NCBI GenBank assembly: GCA_045403145.1
Contig: JAXIPA010000214.1
Span: forward strand, 1 to 19,336
Source of the DNA: JAJYKN01 sp045403145
GTDB lineage: Bacteria > Nitrospirota > UBA9217
DNA: 19,336 nucleotides
Direction of reading: 5' to 3'
The notes under the pieces are model-generated. The model was not told the DNA's origin. It worked only from the letters and a program-made list of their open reading frames with translations, and did no database searches. Positions 1 through 7,394 of this stretch are shown here, in pieces. Made by a program: the position numbers and the translations under genes. Numbering within the stretch: position 1 is the first letter of the stretch; every line of letters starts with the position of its first letter.

Positions 1-1
1 T

Positions 2-412
2 GCGCGGCAGCTGTCTCCGGGGCAGGCGCTCTACACCGTGGTCTATGTCCTCATGATTGTGGGGTTCGCCTATTTCTATACGGCGATCGTGTTTAACCCG
101 GTGGACATTGCAGATAATCTAAAAAAATACGGCGGTTTCATCCCTGGCATCCGGCCGGGGAAAAAGACTTCCGACTATCTGTTTCGAGTGTTGAACCGGA
201 TTACGCTCGGCGGTGCGCTGTATCTAGCCGCGGTCTGTGTTTTGCCGGATATCTTTTACAAGTTCTTTAATGTGCCTTTTTATTTCGGAGGGACGTCGCT
301 CCTGATTGTGATCGGAGTCGCCCTCGATACTGTTTCACAAATTGAGTCGCATTTAATTCAGCGACATTACGGAGGTTTCCTGAAGGGCGTTTCGATCAAA
401 GGGAGACGGTGA
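2..412 (+). CDS. secY: Protein translocase subunit SecY, C-terminal part (5' end outside window)
   Basis: SecY is the channel subunit of the inner-membrane SecYEG translocon. The reading frame is open from base 2, so only about 136 C-terminal residues are present. They read as the end of SecY: a hydrophobic helix (LYTVVYVLMIVGFAYFYTAI), the loop FNPVDIADNLKKYGGFIPGIRPG that is typical of SecY, a helix near ITLGGALYLAAVCVLP, and a last helix GGTSLLIVIGVALDTVSQIE followed by a short basic tail. The stop is 15 bp before map. In many bacteria adk lies between secY and map; here it does not. Identification is secure; the true start is outside the window. Confidence 0.97.
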   Translation, partial: ARQLSPGQALYTVVYVLMIVGFAYFYTAIVFNPVDIADNLKKYGGFIPGIRPGKKTSDYLFRVLNRITLGGALYLAAVCVLPDIFYKFFNVPFYFGGTSLLIVIGVALDTVSQIESHLIQRHYGGFLKGVSIKGRR

Positions 413-427
413 GGCCCGGGAGCAGTC

Positions 428-1177
428 ATGATCATTCTCAAGTCCCTTCAGGAGATCGAAAAGATCCGGAAAGCCTGTTTAGTGGTCGCGGACGCGCTTG
501 ACGGGATTCGAGCTTTGGTCCAGCCGGGAGTCAGCACTCAGACACTGGATGATTTTGCAGAACGATTCATCCTCGCGGCCGGCGCCAAACCGGCCTTCAA
601 AGGCTACCGGGGATACCCGAAGACGCTGTGCACCTCGGTGAACAACGAGGTCATCCACGGCATTCCCTCCAACAATGTGGTTCTCAGGCAGGGAGACATC
701 GTCAGCGTTGATGTAGGAGCTGTCGTCGAAGGGTTCTACGGTGATGCTGCTATTACCCTGCCGGTTGGCATCGTGACTCAGGAGGCCGAACGGCTTATCA
801 AGGTAACGGAGGAGTCGCTCTACCGCGGCATTGAGCAGGCGAAGGCAGGGAGCAGGCTGTTCGATATTTCTTATGCGGTCCAGACCCATGTGGAGTCTCA
901 CGGATATTCGGTAGTGCGGGAGTTCGTAGGACACGGGATAGGGCGAAACCTGCATGAAGATCCTCAGATACCCAATTTCGGCCCGCAAGGGCAGGGGCCG
1001 AGGATAAAGCCGGGCATGGTCCTTGCGGTGGAGCCGATGGTCAACCTGGGCAACAGCGTAACGATCGTCAAGGAGGACGGCTGGACGGCGGTTACAGCAG
1101 ATGGAAGTCTGTCGGCCCATTTTGAACATACGATAGCCGTCATGCCGGACGGGCCATGGATCCTGACGATGAAGTAA
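428..1177 (+). CDS. map: Type I methionine aminopeptidase
   Basis: This cytoplasmic metallopeptidase removes the initiator methionine from new proteins. The 249-residue length fits the short type Ia form without an N-terminal zinc-finger extension. The pita-bread fold residues are all visible: H77 in NNEVIHGIP, metal ligands D95 (SVDVGAVVEGFYGD) and D106, H169 in EFVGHGIGR, H176, E202 in VLAVEPM, and E233 in FEHTIAVMPDGP. The ATG start lies 15 bp after secY and 58 bp before infA, so the gene is probably cotranscribed with the ribosomal cluster. Its place between secY and infA is canonical. Nothing in it appears damaged. Confidence 0.98.
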   Translation: MIILKSLQEIEKIRKACLVVADALDGIRALVQPGVSTQTLDDFAERFILAAGAKPAFKGYRGYPKTLCTSVNNEVIHGIPSNNVVLRQGDIVSVDVGAVVEGFYGDAAITLPVGIVTQEAERLIKVTEESLYRGIEQAKAGSRLFDISYAVQTHVESHGYSVVREFVGHGIGRNLHEDPQIPNFGPQGQGPRIKPGMVLAVEPMVNLGNSVTIVKEDGWTAVTADGSLSAHFEHTIAVMPDGPWILTMK

Positions 1178-1235
1178 CAGTGATGCTCGCGGGCAGTGAG
1201 CCGTGGCGGAACAGGATCACGGAATACGAGAGGAT

Positions 1236-1454
1236 ATGGCGAAAGAAGATTCCATAGAAGTTCAAGGCACGGTACTGGAAACACTCCCCAACGCTATGTT
1301 CCGCGTTGAAATGGAAAACGGCCACAAGATCCTGGCTCACATATCCGGCAAGATGCGGATGCATTTTATCAAGATACTGCCTGGAGACAAGGTCACGGTC
1401 GAGCTGACTCCCTATGATCTGACCAGAGGCAGAATAACATACCGGTTTAAATAG
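1236..1454 (+). CDS. infA: Translation initiation factor IF-1
   Basis: IF-1 binds the ribosomal A site during initiation. The 72-residue product is a single S1/OB-fold domain, starting MAKEDSIEVQGTVLETLPNA and ending PYDLTRGRITYRFK, the usual family ends. A GTG at 1203 in the same frame would add 11 residues (MAEQDHGIRED) that IF-1 proteins do not have, so the ATG at 1236 was chosen. The GAGAGG just upstream is close to that ATG (2 nt), which makes it a less than ideal ribosome-binding site. The gene sits between map and rpmJ as usual. Confidence 0.96.
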   Translation: MAKEDSIEVQGTVLETLPNAMFRVEMENGHKILAHISGKMRMHFIKILPGDKVTVELTPYDLTRGRITYRFK

Positions 1455-1523
1455 ACGTGGAACCAGGAAGCGGCGTACGGTACCGCTTCATAACTATCTT
1501 ACTGGAAATGGAAGTAGGGAACC

Positions 1524-1637
1524 ATGAAAGTTCGTTCATCAGTCCGTAAAATTTGTCCCAAATGTTCCATCATCCGTCGCAAGGGGATTGTGCGCGTGAT
1601 TTGTGAAAACGCGCGCCACAAGCAGCGACAGGGATAA
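1524..1637 (+). CDS. rpmJ: 50S ribosomal protein L36 (zinc-binding form)
   Basis: This 37-residue protein of the large ribosomal subunit begins MKVRSSVRKICPKCSIIRRK and ends ARHKQRQG. The zinc site is complete: C11, C14, C27 and H32 (C-x2-C-x12-C-x4-H), so it is the C+ form. An AGGGA at 1516-1520 precedes the ATG. It is followed by a 124-bp gap before rpsM, in which no further gene was seen. The position between infA and rpsM is the standard one. Confidence 0.97.
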   Translation: MKVRSSVRKICPKCSIIRRKGIVRVICENARHKQRQG

Positions 1638-1761
1638 TTGAAATCATCTCGAAACGCGGATACCGAAGCCCTCAACCTTTGACCGCATGCGATGTATGGG
1701 GCGCTGCTTTATAGAACTTCGTATTTAGTGTTTCGGATTTGTTTCACAGCAAGGAGGAAAC

Positions 1762-2154
1762 GTGGCACGAATTGCCGGGGTAGATTTACCAAAGGACAAA
1801 AAAATTGAAATCGGGCTTACTTATATTTTCGGGATAGGCCCGTCATCCGCGAAGAGGATTCTTGCCGAAGCGGGGATCGATCCGGCCACCAAGAGCGGGA
1901 ATATCACCGAATCGGACATCGTCAAGATCCGTGCGATCCTGGACCGCGACTTCACCGTGGAGGGAGACCTCCGCAGAGACGTGACGATGCACATCAAGAG
2001 GTTGATGGACATCGGCAGCTACCGCGGGCTCCGGCACCGCAAGGGATTGCCGGCGAGGGGACAGCGGACGAAGACAAACGCGAGGACGAGAAAAGGACCG
2101 AAGAAGTCCGCGATGTCGGGCAAAGGCAAGAAAAAAGGCATGTTGAAAAAGTAG
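1762..2154 (+). CDS. rpsM: 30S ribosomal protein S13
   Basis: S13 sits in the head of the small subunit and contacts the P-site tRNA and bridges to the 50S subunit. The 130-residue product starts MARIAGVDLPKDKKIEIGLTY, contains the helix-two-turn-helix core, the RGLRHRKGLPARGQRTKTNARTRKG region that is nearly universal in S13, and a lysine-rich tail. The GTG start is set by a very strong AAGGAGG at 1751-1757. It opens the alpha-operon part of the cluster (rpsM-rpsK-rpsD-rpoA-rplQ). Confidence 0.98.
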   Translation: MARIAGVDLPKDKKIEIGLTYIFGIGPSSAKRILAEAGIDPATKSGNITESDIVKIRAILDRDFTVEGDLRRDVTMHIKRLMDIGSYRGLRHRKGLPARGQRTKTNARTRKGPKKSAMSGKGKKKGMLKK

Positions 2155-2227
2155 CAGAGATCGTGTAGACGCGCATGTCGCACGGCCGGTGTGCGGCGAC
2201 AGGCGGTGTATTTCATGAGGAGGAGCA

Positions 2228-2602
2228 ATGGCCAAGAAGGGCAAAGAAAAAAAGAACGTGGCCAATGGAGTCGCGCATATCCATGCATCGTTCAATAACA
2301 CGATTGTGACGATCACGGATACCGGGGGAAACGTTATTACCTGGTCAAGCTCCGGGAATAAAGGCTTCAAGGGATCGCGGAAGAGCACGCCGTTTGCCTC
2401 GCAGCTGGCTGCGGAAACCGCCGCCAAGAAGGCCATGGAGCACGGCATGAAGCAGGTAGAAGTCTACGTCAAGGGGCCGGGGACGGGCAGGGAGTCGGCC
2501 ATCCGGTCGATCCAGGCCGCGGGACTCGAAATTGTGGCGATCAAGGATGTGACGCCGATCCCCCACAACGGGTGCAGGCCGCCGAAACGCAGAAGGGTGT
2601 AG
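2228..2602 (+). CDS. rpsK: 30S ribosomal protein S11
   Basis: S11 forms part of the platform of the small subunit near the mRNA exit. The 124-residue product contains the family signature GVAHIHASFNNTIVTITD, the segment GFKGSRKSTPFASQLAAE, and the C-terminal TPIPHNGCRPPKRRRV tail that contacts 16S rRNA. An AGGAGGA at 2217-2223 precedes the ATG. The gene is 73 bp after rpsM, and its length and order are standard. Confidence 0.98.
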   Translation: MAKKGKEKKNVANGVAHIHASFNNTIVTITDTGGNVITWSSSGNKGFKGSRKSTPFASQLAAETAAKKAMEHGMKQVEVYVKGPGTGRESAIRSIQAAGLEIVAIKDVTPIPHNGCRPPKRRRV

Positions 2603-2618
2603 GCGACTACGTCGCATT

Positions 2619-2700
2619 GGAAATTGCAAATTGTAAACTGAATGTAGAAACCTCAATTTAATGTTTACAATTTCCATTTTACAATTCTCGCTAAGCGAGA
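2619..2700 (+). promoter_or_regulatory. rpsD leader: inverted AATTGTAAA repeats and start-proximal hairpin
   Basis: The gap before rpsD is strikingly AT-rich compared with its surroundings. AAATTGTAAAC at 2628-2638 is perfectly inverted at 2663-2673, a second inverted copy of AATTGTAAA lies at 2678-2686, and GGAAATTG (2619-2626) pairs with CAATTTCC (2668-2675), so alternative stems are possible. A 6-bp hairpin TCTCGC-TAA-GCGAGA at 2686-2700 ends right before the Shine-Dalgarno GGAGGA (2704-2709). S4 is known to autoregulate translation of the alpha operon in several bacteria. That this leader is such a site is inference from position and structure only. Confidence 0.45.
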
Positions 2701-2713
2701 AATGGAGGAACTA

Positions 2714-3343
2714 GTGGCACGGTATATCGGATCAGTCTGTAAGCTCTGCAGGAGAGAGGGCATGAAGCTATTCCTCAAGGCAGAGCGTTGTTATACGGAT
2801 AAATGCGGCGTAACGCGGAGAAGCTACCCGCCCGGACAGCACGGTCAGGCCAGAATCAAGCAGTCTGAATACTGCCTGCAGCTCAGGGAAAAGCAGAAAA
2901 TCAGGCGCGTGTACGGAGTGCTCGAGCGCCAGTTCCGCGGTTATTTCGAAAAGGCTGAACGGATGAAGGGAATCACCGGCGATAACCTGCTGCAGCTTCT
3001 TGAGCGACGGCTCGACAACGTGGTACAGCGGATGGGTTTTGCCGGCGCCAAGAAGGAAGCGCGGCAGCTGGTGCGCCACGGCCACATGCTCGTCAACGGC
3101 AAAAAAGTCAATATCCCGTCCTATTTGCTCAAGGCCGGCGACGTGGTGGAGCTTCGGGAAAAGAGCAGGGGCATTGTCCAGATCCAGCAAACCCTTGCTG
3201 CATTAGAGAAGCGGGGCTTCCCCTCCTGGCTGGAAATCGACAAAGCGCAGTTCAAAGGGAAGGTGTTGTCATTGCCGGCCAGGGATGAAAGCACGCTGCC
3301 GACGGTAAAGGAACAGCTCGTCGTCGAGCTCTATTCAAAGTAA
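2714..3343 (+). CDS. rpsD: 30S ribosomal protein S4 (zinc-binding form)
   Basis: S4 is a primary 16S rRNA-binding assembly protein. The 209-residue product begins MARYIGSVCKLCRREGMKLF. C9, C12, C26 and C31 near the N-terminus form the zinc site of the C+ form of S4. The later RLDNVVQRMGFA...QLVRHGHMLVNGKKVNIPSY stretch is the S4 RNA-binding domain. The GTG at 2714 was chosen over the in-frame ATG at 2702: it gives the standard MARY start, and GGAGGA at 2704-2709 is correctly placed for it and would lie inside the coding sequence of the longer form. Confidence 0.97.
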   Translation: MARYIGSVCKLCRREGMKLFLKAERCYTDKCGVTRRSYPPGQHGQARIKQSEYCLQLREKQKIRRVYGVLERQFRGYFEKAERMKGITGDNLLQLLERRLDNVVQRMGFAGAKKEARQLVRHGHMLVNGKKVNIPSYLLKAGDVVELREKSRGIVQIQQTLAALEKRGFPSWLEIDKAQFKGKVLSLPARDESTLPTVKEQLVVELYSK

Positions 3344-3395
3344 GCTCTTTTTATGCACCCGGGGATTGTGCCGAGGACTGCATGGACGCCCGTCA

Positions 3396-3424
3396 TTGCG
3401 AGCGCTCCTTGGTCTTTATATAAT
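3396..3424 (+). promoter_or_regulatory. Internal sigma-70-type promoter ahead of rpoA
   Basis: TTGCGA (3396-3401), a 17-nt spacer and a perfect TATAAT (3419-3424) lie in the 109-bp rpsD-rpoA gap, about 30 bp before the rpoA start. Spacing is optimal and the -10 is the consensus. This would give rpoA-rplQ expression independent of the upstream ribosomal genes. The -35 lies within a CGTCATTGCGAGC string that resembles the end of a widespread intergenic repeat family. Called from sequence match only. Confidence 0.55.
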
Positions 3425-3452
3425 ACGTTCCTTTCTCCGATCCGGAGGACCC

Positions 3453-4475
3453 ATGCTCAGAAAAGCCAAAGATTTTCAAATGCCCAAAAAGCTTCAATAT
3501 GACCCGAAAAAGATTACTGACACCTATGGAAAGTTCACGGCCGAGCCTTTGGAACGCGGTTTTGGAACCACTTTGGGCAATTCACTGCGCCGGGTTCTCC
3601 TCTCTTCCCTCGAGGGATCGGCAGTTACGTCCCTGAAAATTTCCGGGGTGCAGCACGAGTTTTCCAGCATCCCGGGAGTGATCGAGGACACGACAGATCT
3701 GATCTTGAACCTCAAAGAGATCAGGCTCAAGCTCCATACGGACAAACCGAAGACCCTTATTCTCAAGGCCAAGGGACCGGGAGAAGTAACGGCGAAGGAT
3801 ATCGAGGCCGACGCGGAAGTTGAGATCCTGAATCCGGACCTCCACGTAGCCACGATAGATAAAAGCGGCAAGCTGGAGCTCGAAATGCGCGCCCGTCGCG
3901 GCAGAGGATACGTCGCCTCGGACAGGAACAAAGAACCCGGCCAGGCCATCGGCGTCATCCCCATCGACTCCATATTTTCCCCGATCCGCAAAGTCAACTT
4001 CAAGGTGGAGAACGCCCGCGTCGGTCAGGAAACGGATTATGACAAACTCGTCCTGGAAGTCTGGACCGACGGCAGCATCCGGCCGGATGACGCGGTTGCT
4101 CATGCGGCGAAACTATTGAAGGACCACTTGTCCTTTTTCATCCACCTTCCCGAGGAGGAAGAAGAAATTCCGATCACGGAAGAGGAGATCAAGAAGGTAC
4201 CGGCATTCAATGAAAACCTGCTTCGCAGCGTGAATGAACTGGAACTTTCCGTACGCGCCGCAAACTGCCTCAAGAATGCGGGCATCGAAACCATCGCGGA
4301 AATGGTCCAGAAAACCGAGAGCGAGATGCTCAAGACAAAAAATTTCGGCAGGAAATCGCTGAACGAAATAAAAGAGATTTTGGCGGAGATGGGCCTTTCG
4401 CTGGGGATGAAGGTTGACGATAAAATCGTGGCCGAGGCCCGGCGGTTGTTGGCGGAAAAACCGAGTGAAGCGTAA
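3453..4475 (+). CDS. rpoA: DNA-directed RNA polymerase subunit alpha
   Basis: The alpha subunit dimerises to nucleate RNA polymerase assembly, and its C-terminal domain contacts UP elements and activators. From the ATG at 3453 the product has 340 residues. The N-terminal domain contains the signature EPLERGFGTTLGNSLRRVLLSS followed by the insert domain. An acidic linker (PEEEEEIPITEEEIKK) leads to the C-terminal domain with ELSVRAANCLKNAGI and KNFGRKSLNEIKEILAEMGL, the two helix-hairpin-helix segments. The frame is open further upstream to 3366, but GGAGG at 3444-3448 and the alignment with family starts favour 3453. Confidence 0.97.
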   Translation: MLRKAKDFQMPKKLQYDPKKITDTYGKFTAEPLERGFGTTLGNSLRRVLLSSLEGSAVTSLKISGVQHEFSSIPGVIEDTTDLILNLKEIRLKLHTDKPKTLILKAKGPGEVTAKDIEADAEVEILNPDLHVATIDKSGKLELEMRARRGRGYVASDRNKEPGQAIGVIPIDSIFSPIRKVNFKVENARVGQETDYDKLVLEVWTDGSIRPDDAVAHAAKLLKDHLSFFIHLPEEEEEIPITEEEIKKVPAFNENLLRSVNELELSVRAANCLKNAGIETIAEMVQKTESEMLKTKNFGRKSLNEIKEILAEMGLSLGMKVDDKIVAEARRLLAEKPSEA

Positions 4476-4504
4476 TTTTACTATAGTCAGGCAGGGATAA
4501 CGAA

Positions 4505-4912
4505 ATGAGACATGGATGCGCAGGCAGGCAATTTGGGAGAAACACGGGGCACCGGAAGGCGCTGCTCAGGATGCTCGTGGCCTCTTTACTCAAGAACGAG
4601 AAAATCGAGACCACCTCAGCCAAGGCAAAAGAGATGCGCCCGCTGGCGGAAAAAATGATAACCCTCGCCAAACGGGGCGATCTGCACGCACGGCGTCAAG
4701 CCCTCAGTTTTATTCAAGATGAAACCGTGGTCAGCAGCCTGTTTTCCCAAATCGCGCCGCGGTTTGCTTCGCGGAACGGTGGATATACGCGGATCGTGCT
4801 GACCCGCAACCGCCCCGGTGACGCGGCGCCGATGGCGGTGATCGAATTGGTTGAGCGGGAAAAAAGAGAGGGCGGAGAAACGAAAGGCGCTGAAAAGGCC
4901 AAATCAAAATAG
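4505..4912 (+). CDS. rplQ: 50S ribosomal protein L17
   Basis: L17 is a large-subunit protein near the peptide exit region. The 135-residue product begins MRHGCAGRQFGRNTGHRKALLRM, a slightly divergent version of the family start (usually MRHRKxGRKLGR), and keeps NEKIETTSAKAKEMRPLAEKMITLAK and the GGYTRIVLTRNRPGDAAPMAVIELV core. A lysine- and glutamate-rich tail of about 18 residues follows. It is the last gene of the ribosomal cluster, 29 bp after rpoA, and is followed by a terminator. Confidence 0.97.
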   Translation: MRHGCAGRQFGRNTGHRKALLRMLVASLLKNEKIETTSAKAKEMRPLAEKMITLAKRGDLHARRQALSFIQDETVVSSLFSQIAPRFASRNGGYTRIVLTRNRPGDAAPMAVIELVEREKREGGETKGAEKAKSK

Positions 4913-4991
4913 ACAGCTCACAAACCGGGAAAGGGCGCTGAACGGAAAATAACACGTGCATGCGTCCCGCTTCTTTCATTGCAGCGAATCC

Positions 4992-5025
4992 AAAGGCAAG
5001 GGTAACCCCCCTGCCTTTTTTATTT
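4992..5025 (+). terminator. Intrinsic terminator of the ribosomal protein cluster
   Basis: AAAGGCA at 4992-4998 pairs with TGCCTTT at 5012-5018. The inner GGG pairs with CCC around a short TAA-containing loop. A run of T (5016-5025, one A within) follows. It lies 80 bp after rplQ and immediately before a promoter, so it separates the ribosomal operon from the signalling block. Confidence 0.85.
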
Positions 5026-5028
5026 GCA

Positions 5029-5057
5029 TTTACACAAAATTGCTTTTGTGTTACTAT
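5029..5057 (+). promoter_or_regulatory. Sigma-70-type promoter for the signalling block
   Basis: TTTACA (5029-5034), a 17-nt spacer and TACTAT (5052-5057) lie just after the terminator and about 40 bp before the ATG at 5097. The -35 matches consensus at 5 of 6 bases and the -10 at 4 of 6. The surrounding DNA is AT-rich. The back-to-back arrangement with the terminator supports a new transcription unit starting here. There is no experimental support in the sequence itself. Confidence 0.5.
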
Positions 5058-5096
5058 ATATTCCTCTATTGGTCCACTGTTTCTCCTCGGAGATCC

Positions 5097-7208
5097 ATGG
5101 CAGATGCACAAAGAATAACCTCGACGTTTGCTTCGCACGTGCGCCAGGTAGCCTTCCGATTGTGGGGCGGAATCGGATGCAGAGTCTCGTTTTACATGAT
5201 GGTGGCTCTCATTCTCGCCGCGGCGATGGTCGGGGCTTTCTTCTTCTGGGAAGGCAAAAAAACTCTTGATGCCGAAATCCGGGGCAGGACCCTGTACGTG
5301 GCGCGGGAATTGGCTGCGCTGGCCGCAGACGACATCATCACGGGAAACCGGTTAGAGCTCTCCAAAAAGCTTCCCCCTCTTTTTGCCGCACATGAGGACG
5401 CCCTTTCGGGGAGCGCCCTTCTCTATCTGATGATCTATAATCACACCTGCGATCTCCTGATCGGGAGTACGGCCACCGAAGTCTTTTTTAACAGCGGATC
5501 ATACTACTACAAGCTGCCATCCGAAAACATTCCGGTGCGCGGCGATATCGTGCTCAGCTGCGATTCCGCCCAGGCGCGGGAACCGCTCTTCACACTGAGA
5601 AAGAACGGCGTCTATGATCTTACGCTCCCCGTGCCGGCCGGAAGTGAGCGGGTCGGTTTCGTCCGGGTCGGCATGTCTGGCAAACAGTACGAAAAAATTT
5701 TTTTCGGCATCATGAAAAAATCGGCCGTCGCGCTTTTCGCGATCCTGCTCGTGGGTCTGGCCTTCAGCCGGATCATCGCGCTCAGCATTACCAAACCGAT
5801 CCATCAGCTCAGCAAGGCCGCAGAGAAGCTCAGCCAGCAGAATTGGGATTTTCCGCTGCCCATGACGGGAGCGGATGAGATCAGCAAGCTTGGCCATTCG
5901 TTTAACCAGATGGCCCAGACATTGAAGCAACGCGAGGCGAGCCTATCGAGGGGCAACCGGGACCTGTTCATCCTTCACACGACAGGCCTCGATCTCATGG
6001 AGAGCCTGGATCGTGACGCGCTGCTGGGAAAAATCTCCACGCGCGTCGAAGACCTGGTCCGGGCCGATACCACGGCAGTTTCCGCGGTCGATAGCCCGGG
6101 GCGGATGCTCAAATATCTGGGGGTGCACGGGAACCTGGCGACAGTGATCAGGGACAGGGATTTGCCGATCGAGGCGGGCGGCATTTATAATTGGCTTGTG
6201 AGCTATGGGACACCGCTCCTCATACGCGATGCCCAGGCGGATTTCCGGCTCGACAGCTCCTTGATGAAAACGGTAGGCGTCAAAAGCATTATGACGGTGC
6301 CTCTCTGGTCATCGAATACGATGATCGGCCTGCTCACGGCCATCAACAAGAAAGGCGGCGCGAGCTTCGATAAGCACGACCTCAGGCTGTTTACGGTTTT
6401 TTCCAATCTGGCAGCCGCCGCACTGCAGAATGCCTCGCTCTACGGCGATTTGAAGGCGAAAGTGGATGAACTGAAGACCGCCCAGGAGCAGCTTGTTCGC
6501 TCTACCAAGATGGCGGCGATCGGCGAACTGTCGGCCAATATCGCGCATGAGATCAACAATCCGCTGACCAGCGTGCTCGGGTACACGACTCACCTCCTGA
6601 AAACCCTGGATCTTCCCGAATCACCGCGCAAGATCCTCGGCATGATGGAGCAGGAAACCCTTCGGGTGCGGAAAATCATCCGTAACCTGCTCGACTTCGC
6701 CCGCCAGCGGCCGTCATGGATGCAGCCGGAGGACATTGCCGTTCCCCTTCGGGAAACGACGACTTTTGTTCAGGGCATTGCCGATGCATCCTCCGTTGCC
6801 ATCCGGGAAGAGTACCTGCCAGGTCCGGCGCCGGTAAATATGGACCACAATGCGATCAAACAGGTGTTCATCAATATCGTCAATAATGCGCTCCAGGCCA
6901 TGCCGCGGGGGGGAGAGCTCAGTATCCGGTTGGATGCCTCCCGGGGGGACGACGTCATGGTGGAATTCTCCGATTCCGGCGTCGGCATCGCGCCGGAGAA
7001 TATGAACAGGATTTTCGAGCCTTTTTTTTCCACAAAAGACAACGGTGACGGGACAGGCCTCGGGCTTTCCATCAGCTACCGGATTATCCAGAATCACGGC
7101 GGAAGGATAGAGGCGGAAAGCAGGGAGGGGAAGGGAACCACCTTTCGGGTATTTCTGCCGCGGCACCAGGAGCTTCAGGCGGCAAAGAACGCGAAACCTA
7201 TGACGTGA
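5097..7208 (+). CDS. Membrane sensor histidine kinase (periplasmic sensor, HAMP, GAF, HisKA, HATPase)
   Basis: This 703-residue inner-membrane sensor kinase has a transmembrane helix at about 31-50, a periplasmic domain of about 150 residues (51-205; ligand unknown), a second helix at about 208-225, a HAMP segment (226-280), a GAF domain (about 295-448), a phospho-acceptor domain with H484 in IAHEINNPL, and an ATPase domain. The ATPase motifs are intact: N-box INIVNNALQAM (593-602), DSGVGI (626-631), FEPFFSTK (640-647), GDGTGLGL (650-657). The frame is open upstream to 4956, but that stretch crosses the terminator and promoter; the ATG at 5097 has GGAG at 5089-5092 and gives a normal N-terminus. 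No REC domain is attached, so it must signal to a separate regulator, plausibly the HD-GYP protein encoded downstream. Confidence 0.93.
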   Translation: MADAQRITSTFASHVRQVAFRLWGGIGCRVSFYMMVALILAAAMVGAFFFWEGKKTLDAEIRGRTLYVARELAALAADDIITGNRLELSKKLPPLFAAHEDALSGSALLYLMIYNHTCDLLIGSTATEVFFNSGSYYYKLPSENIPVRGDIVLSCDSAQAREPLFTLRKNGVYDLTLPVPAGSERVGFVRVGMSGKQYEKIFFGIMKKSAVALFAILLVGLAFSRIIALSITKPIHQLSKAAEKLSQQNWDFPLPMTGADEISKLGHSFNQMAQTLKQREASLSRGNRDLFILHTTGLDLMESLDRDALLGKISTRVEDLVRADTTAVSAVDSPGRMLKYLGVHGNLATVIRDRDLPIEAGGIYNWLVSYGTPLLIRDAQADFRLDSSLMKTVGVKSIMTVPLWSSNTMIGLLTAINKKGGASFDKHDLRLFTVFSNLAAAALQNASLYGDLKAKVDELKTAQEQLVRSTKMAAIGELSANIAHEINNPLTSVLGYTTHLLKTLDLPESPRKILGMMEQETLRVRKIIRNLLDFARQRPSWMQPEDIAVPLRETTTFVQGIADASSVAIREEYLPGPAPVNMDHNAIKQVFINIVNNALQAMPRGGELSIRLDASRGDDVMVEFSDSGVGIAPENMNRIFEPFFSTKDNGDGTGLGLSISYRIIQNHGGRIEAESREGKGTTFRVFLPRHQELQAAKNAKPMT

Positions 7209-7341
7209 TGGCTTCTCCCTGCCGTGATTGAGATGACAAGGACAACATCGGAAGCGAGGCGCTGCGACGCTTCGGCATTCTCGGATTTACCGAGACGAGC
7301 TGCCCTGACGGCGAGCATCTCTATAACCGTTCAGCGGAAGC

Positions 7342-7367
7342 CGTTATCGATCTGAGACGGTATCGAT
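7342..7367 (+). repeat. Short direct repeat upstream of the haem kinase gene
   Basis: CGTTATCGAT (7342-7351) is repeated as CGGTATCGAT (7358-7367), 9 of 10 bases identical with starts 16 bp apart, within the 186-bp gap between the two membrane kinase genes and about 28 bp before the ATG. Such paired half-sites can be regulator-binding sites. No clear promoter was seen here, and the role is a guess. Confidence 0.25.
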
Positions 7368-7394
7368 GTCAGAACGCATAACCGGGAATCTTTC

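Noticed and set aside
1203..1235. Longer IF-1 with GTG start at 1203
   Set aside because: The 11 extra residues are absent from IF-1 proteins, and the ATG at 1236 gives the standard 72-residue MAKED start.
1638..1761. Promoter before rpsM (TTGACC near 1679, TTATAG near 1709)
   Set aside because: The spacing between the boxes is about 24 nt, too long for sigma-70, and no better pair was found.
4956..5096. Upstream extension of the first kinase by 47 residues
   Set aside because: The stretch runs through an intrinsic terminator and a promoter; the ATG at 5097 has its own ribosome-binding site.
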